This document shows positions 8,770-12,500 of a DNA stretch of 12,500 bases, piece by piece. The position numbers and the translations under genes were made by a program. Positions within the stretch are counted from its first letter, which is position 1, and every line of letters begins with the position of its first letter. The stretch is from Conus ventricosus (lineage: Eukaryota; Mollusca; Gastropoda; Neogastropoda; Conidae), in the NCBI GenBank assembly GCA_018398815.1, contig CM031615.1, forward strand, positions 59,678,938-59,691,437. The letters are read 5' to 3'. The notes under the pieces were generated by a model. The model searched no databases. It was given only the letters and a program-made list of their open reading frames with translations, and was not told the origin of the DNA.

Positions 8770-9037
8770 TGATTCTTCTTCTTCTCTTTCTAATCATCAT
8801 CATCATCATTATCATCATCATCGTCGTCGTCGTAGTAGTCGTTGTTGTTGTCGTCGTCATTATCATCGTATTATTATCATCATCATAATTATTATTATTA
8901 TTATCATTATTATTATTATTATCATTATTATTATGACGACTACTATTACTATCATTAGTATTACTACTACTATATAATGACTGCTATTATTATTATTATT
9001 ATTACTATTATTATCACCACCATCATCATAAACATAT

Positions 9038-9071
<34 letters not shown>
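8770..9071. repeat. Degenerate triplet array (ATC/GTC/TAT), probable LINE 3' tail
   Basis: About 300 bases built almost wholly of three-base units. It begins TTC/ATC, moves through GTC, GTT and ATT/TAC variants, and returns to a pure ATC array at 9039-9071. On the minus strand it directly follows the 3' end of the second LINE as (GATGAT)n, a common form of 3' tail for invertebrate non-LTR elements. Frames across it are Ile/Val runs with no gene. Confidence 0.85.
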
Positions 9072-9072
<1 letters not shown>

Positions 9073-9130
9073 GTGCAACAGGTCTTGTAATCATCTCATC
9101 TCATCTCATTCCTATGACTTAAGTGGTCAT

Positions 9131-9161
<31 letters not shown>

Positions 9162-9167
9162 GGGGGG
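9131..9167. repeat. Poly-G tract (30 G, A, 6 G)
   Basis: A long uninterrupted G run. On the LINE strand it is a C run just past the coding remnant, where it adds a spurious poly-Pro end to the reading frame. It can form G-quadruplexes in principle. Confidence 0.95.
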
Positions 9168-9754
9168 ATGAGGGACAACTTCGCCGATCTTCTTCTCCAT
9201 CGCGGCCTGTCTTCTGCTTCTTGCAGGAGTTCTGGCAGTCTGAGGTTGGTCCATTCTATCACGTTCTCCGACCAGCTCTGTCTCTGCCTGCCTCTGCGCC
9301 TTCCTCCTTCAAGCGTGCCTTGCAGGATTGTCTTCGCCAGCGAGTCGTGTCGTGTCACGTGGCCAAACCACATCAGCTTTCTCCTCCTGACCGTAGCCAA
9401 GAGGGTTCCTGTGGTCCTGCCAGTGTGGTCACCTGCTCTCGGACAGAGTCGTTGGTTCTATGCTCTGTCCAGGAGATGTGGAGCAGTCTTCTGCATGCCT
9501 TCCTTTCAAAGGCTTGGATCCTTCTCTCCAACTCTGCCGTCAAGGTCCAGCTCTCACACCCGTACAGGAAGATTGAGAGGACGAGGGCTGAGTTTAGCTT
9601 GAGTTTTTTTTGGGGGGAAGCTGATCTCGTTGCTTCTCCACAGCTTTGTGAGCTTCGCCATACCTGATGTGGCAAGAGCTAATCTGACCTTGATTTCTGT
9701 TGCACAGCGACCGTCCTTCGTGAGTGTGTAGCCGAGGTATTTGAATATTCCCAC
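9168..9754 (-). pseudogene. Reverse transcriptase C-terminal fragment, frameshifted
   Basis: Three frames join into one relic: FKYLGYTLTKDGRC...MAKLTKLW (from 9754), then LVLSIFLYGCESWTLTAELE...ACRRLLHISWTEHRTND (frame 9675-9373), then RRRKLMWFGHVTRHDSLAKT...LPELLQEAEDRPRWRR (frame 9400-9119). The YLGxxLTxDG, LYGCESWTL and WFGHVTRHD segments are hallmarks of the C-terminal tails of endonuclease-reverse transcriptase proteins. The first join lies in the A8/C6 homopolymers at 9605-9618 and the second near 9405. The palm domain with the catalytic aspartates is absent, so no activity is possible. Confidence 0.85.
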
Positions 9755-9759
9755 CTTGA

Positions 9760-9832
9760 TTCCAACGTTATTGCACGACCTCTTCCAAGACCTGACAAGA
9801 CGTGGAAGAAGTCCTTTGTAATAACGTTGGAA
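9760..9832. repeat. Inverted repeat at the LINE 5' junction
   Basis: TTCCAACGTTATT (9760-9772) is repeated exactly as its reverse complement at 9820-9832. The arms continue imperfectly inward (CTTCCA at 9782-9787 against TGGAAG at 9803-9808), leaving a small loop. The outer left arm lies where the truncated LINE begins. Confidence 0.85.
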
Positions 9833-9992
9833 CTAAGGACTTACTTGGAATGTGTGCATGGTGAAGAAGGAGACAGAGAGGAAAGAGAAAAGGAAATCTT
9901 CATGCAGTCCTGGGGTGTGTCAATGAGGGAAGCATGACCGTTCTATTTTCACGTCTTTCTCTTCTAATATATTCCTACACACAATGAGAAAC

Positions 9993-10023
<31 letters not shown>

Positions 10024-10134
10024 TACATAGACTGTGCATGTATGGCGGCCGGACAAATTATCTCGTGTCTGGTGTCTTACTTTCATGTTAAATGGTCATT
10101 TCCTCGGCGCTTGAGTGTTTTTGTTGCTTTGAGA
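9833..10134. other. Spacer with a 30-base poly-C tract
   Basis: Mixed sequence without a recognisable gene, plus a C run at 9994-10023. Confidence 0.6.
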
Positions 10135-10490
10135 CTTCGAAATACGGTCGTTTTTCCCTACTGATCCGACAAAAAAAAGTCAGAAAGACTTGGAAGAGAC
10201 ACAAAGAATAGTTCTGAACTAATCTTCAAAATACAGTCGTTTCTCCGTACTGATCTTACAGAAAAAGACAGAGAAATGTGGAAAAGACACCAACAATAGT
10301 TCTGAACAATCTTCAAAATACGGTCGCGTTTCTCTATTGATCCTACAAAAAATGTCAGAGGAATGTGGAAAATACACAGACAACAGCTCTGAACCGATCT
10401 TCAAAATACGGTCGTTCCTCTCTGTGGGTTCTACAAAAAAAATACTCAGAGCAATATGGAAAAGACACAGACAACAACTCTGAACTAATC
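10135..10490 (+). repeat. Tandem repeat family A, four units of about 88 bases
   Basis: Units begin with CTTC(A/G)AAATAC(G/A)GTCG at 10135, 10224, 10311 and 10399. Each continues with CTACTGATC-like, ACAAAAAA, GTCAGAG, ATGTGGAAAAGACAC and TCTGAACTAATC segments. The units differ by substitutions and small indels, so the array is not recent. The minus-strand open frames here repeat the motif 'PYFED' and are products of the periodicity. Confidence 0.9.
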
Positions 10491-10705
10491 CTACTGACAG
10501 TCAGATACACAGGGAAACATTCTTTTTTAAGACAGTGTCGAACAGTTCCGTCTTCGGCATCATAGTTTTGCCCCCCCCCCCCCCCCCCCCCCCCTCCCAA
10601 CTAATCTTACTGACAGACAGATACAAAGACAAACATTTTTTAAGTCAGTGTTGCAGTTCGTCTTAGGCATCTCAGTTTTGCCCCCCCCCCCCCCACCCCC
10701 TCCCC
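10484..10705 (+). repeat. Tandem repeat family B, two units each ending in poly-C
   Basis: The unit starts AACTAATC(C/T)TACTGACAG and ends CATC(A/T)(T/C)AGTTTTG plus a C run. Unit 1 spans about 10484-10597 with C24 at 10571-10594. Unit 2 spans about 10599-10700 with C14 at 10681-10694 followed by ACCCCC. The AACTAATC start is shared with the end of family A units, so A and B overlap at their joint. Confidence 0.88.
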
Positions 10706-11520
10706 TCTCTCTTTCCCTGCACTATCCCCCACAACGTAAAATTTCTGTGACGTCTACCCACTGACAGTTCTTACAACCCCTTCGAAATTTGACGAAGATC
10801 TATGTAACTTTTGTTTGCTGATGTGTTTGCATTACTTATCGTGCGAACGACTTTGTGTTAGTGTGATTACTACAGACCAGTCTACCACACAGAGCCTTTT
10901 TAGTGCTGTTCCGTGCAAAAAACAAACAGCCAAACAGCCAGGCCACCGGGAGACAGGAAACAGCAGCCAGCTCCGCAGCACTTTCTACAGGCTGCACACT
11001 AAAAATTAATGCGCCAAGACCTTGCTTAAGGAGTCGAGTATTTACAGACTGGCGCAATTAGATTGTTTTGAGAATTTTTATTGTGTCTGAAAGTTGATTC
11101 TCCTCGTTTTCTTTCACATGACCATCAAGGTACAAGCCAGGTGGCTGCAAGCAGACGGACTAAAATCAAAGGAATAGGACTATTTTGGCGCTTTGAGCTG
11201 GCGGAAAGATAGGGTCAAGAGTGGGTGCAAAGGTCTGAAATGTCTGTCAACAAAGGGGAAGGTCATGTATTTGAAAACTGCTTGTGATTTCTTCAGTGAA
11301 AATCCCGCAGAACAAGGGAAATAATTGGTGGGGAGTTGTTCTTTTGATCAGCTGTCAGTTTAACATCAAATGCTTGCTCAAATTTATAGTAGGCCTCAAA
11401 ACACTTAAACGGATTCTGTGTTAGTGCAAAGTCCTAATTGTGGTGTGTGGCCACAGCGCGCAGCACTACGTGTGAACGAGGGAAAGTTAGGAAAGGGGAA
11501 ACTCATAGAGCGGTCCAAGA
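10706..11520. other. Single-copy spacer, nothing recognised
   Basis: Mixed composition without microsatellites. Open frames such as 10815-11009 plus and 11057-10836 minus overlap on opposite strands and have no domain signal. I find no tRNA, SINE or LINE match by eye. Confidence 0.55.
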
Positions 11521-11527
11521 GTTAAGG

Positions 11528-11679
11528 AGGAGGAAGTGGGGGGTAGGGGGGGAGGGAGGGGGGTAGTCTGGCTTTGGGGATAGTTTATATGGCAACACCG
11601 GTTTCCCTAATGTCGCCTCCCCACGAAGCGAACAGTCAAACATCAGACACACGAAATCGACATTGTCTGGGAAAGAAGG

Positions 11680-11710
<31 letters not shown>

Positions 11711-11810
11711 AGAGGAGAAAGGTTGAGGGGAGAGATGGGGGGGGGGGGGGGGGAGAGGAGGTATGTTGAAGAGAGATGGACGGGAGGGAAGGGGTGGGGG
11801 TGGATGGGAC
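11528..11810. repeat. G-rich region with two long poly-G tracts
   Basis: GGGGG-type clusters at 11537-11563, about 28 consecutive G at 11683-11710 and about 17 G at 11737-11753, all separated by GA-rich sequence. Strong G-quadruplex potential on the plus strand. The Pro-rich frames on the minus strand are translations of this tract. Confidence 0.9.
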
Positions 11811-11959
11811 ATTACTGACACAACAACAAAAAATCACTTTCATCACTCATTCGGCCAAACGACTTCCTGGAAAGGTCGTGCTATTTGTTCACTGTCTACC
11901 TCGTTTCCTTGCGTTTCCTTATTGACTTTGATCGACAAAACGGGGAACAGACGAGCGTG

Positions 11960-11996
11960 CTCACGCGCGCTTTCGTGCGCGCGCGCGTGTGTGTGT

Positions 11997-12051
<55 letters not shown>
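11960..12051. repeat. CG/TG run followed by (GA)n microsatellite
   Basis: A CGCGCG/TGTGTG alternating stretch (about 11963-11996) is followed by an uninterrupted GA array at 12002-12050. Confidence 0.95.
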
Positions 12052-12052
<1 letters not shown>

Positions 12053-12119
12053 ACAAATGTGAATGTTTTACCGAGGGTAAAATGAATAAGATTACACCTT
12101 TACACTATGCCTTCATGAA

Positions 12120-12198
12120 CCCCCCCCCCCCACACACACACACACACACGCACACACGCACGCACGCACGCACGCACGCAAGCATAAACGCACGCACG

Positions 12199-12270
<72 letters not shown>
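12120..12270. repeat. Poly-C and long (CA)n-(CGCA)n microsatellite
   Basis: C12, then CA repeats, then CGCA tetranucleotides interrupted by AAGCATAAA, then about 65 bases of pure CA. The frames over it are Thr-His or Cys-Val runs. Confidence 0.95.
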
Positions 12271-12271
<1 letters not shown>

Positions 12272-12463
12272 ATTTGAAAAAAGCCCCTCTTCCTTTCAAC
12301 TCGCCCCCAGCCCCACCTCTTACTCCCCAGCCCCACCTGGTCTTGTAAAATCCACAGACAAAAATTGTCATGGCAAAGAAAAACAAATGAACAACTAAAT
12401 GTAATGAAACACATCATAATGACTCACAATGTTGCATGCAATGATAGAAACAAACATCATGAC

Positions 12464-12500
12464 AGAGAGAGAGAGGGGGGAGCCGGAGAGAGAGAGAGAG
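12464..12500. repeat. (GA)n microsatellite running off the window
   Basis: GA repeats interrupted by GGGGGGAGCCG continue to the last base. Confidence 0.9.

Larger units (their letters stand above)
9072..9772 (-). mobile_element. 5'-truncated non-LTR retrotransposon, C-terminal end only
   Basis: Only the last 200 or so codons of a reverse-transcriptase protein remain, followed by a 3' region with GAGAT repeats and the triplet tail. The sequence differs from the LINE at 2574-5834 and belongs to another family or lineage of the same general type. The 5' end stops at or near an inverted repeat (9760-9832). Truncation of this kind is usual for non-LTR insertions. Confidence 0.82.

Noticed and set aside
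8550..8888. 112-codon plus-strand frame ending in Ile/Val runs, like a transmembrane segment
   Set aside because: The hydrophobic end is the ATC/GTC triplet array, and the front overlaps the tRNA-like relic on the other strand.
10815..11057. Opposed frames of 64 and 73 codons as possible small genes
   Set aside because: They overlap on opposite strands, lack recognisable motifs and are of chance length.
11636..11846. Proline-rich minus-strand frames
   Set aside because: Translations of the poly-G tracts on the plus strand. Two frames give the same Pro runs.

Overview
This is repeat-rich, non-coding eukaryotic DNA, most likely from a marine invertebrate. A mollusc, perhaps a gastropod, is my best guess. 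The case rests on three things: very dense CA/CT/TG microsatellites and long C or G homopolymers, decayed non-LTR retrotransposons of the type common in molluscs and corals (often labelled 'endonuclease-reverse transcriptase' or 'craniofacial development protein 2-like'), and the lack of any compact prokaryotic gene layout. The species call is inference. I see no convincing host gene, rRNA gene, CRISPR array or operon.

Layout: (1) 1-1470 is copy 1 of a direct duplication, cut by the window start and full of microsatellites. (2) 1471-2560 is spacer with a three-copy minisatellite and CAGA and CT arrays. (3) 2574-5834, minus strand, is a near full-length RTE-like LINE with an apurinic-type endonuclease and a reverse transcriptase. 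An exact 12-base direct repeat (2562-2573 and 5835-5846) looks like its target-site duplication. The main frame is broken about eleven times, nearly always by one base at or next to a short homopolymer. A short intact frame of 51 codons with a hydrophobic leader starts 7 bases inside the 5' end. (4) 5847-6099 is A-rich low-complexity DNA. (5) 6100-7735 is copy 2 of the duplication, a few percent different from copy 1 apart from microsatellite length. (6) 7736-8560 is mostly featureless, with one 42-codon open stretch behind a splice-acceptor-like AG. (7) 8570-8665, minus strand, is a tRNA-like/SINE-like relic. (8) 8770-9760 is a 5'-truncated second LINE (C-terminal tail only, minus strand) with a long CAT-type triplet tail, ending at a 73-base inverted repeat. 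(9) 10135-10705 holds two families of tandem repeats. (10) 10706-12500 is spacer with G-rich tracts and CA/GA arrays.

The window is therefore a record of mobile-element insertion, local duplication and microsatellite growth, not a set of cooperating genes. The items most worth a second look are the LINE's 5' small frame, its homopolymer-only damage pattern, the duplication that ends inside a CA array, and the inverted repeat at the truncated LINE's 5' end.
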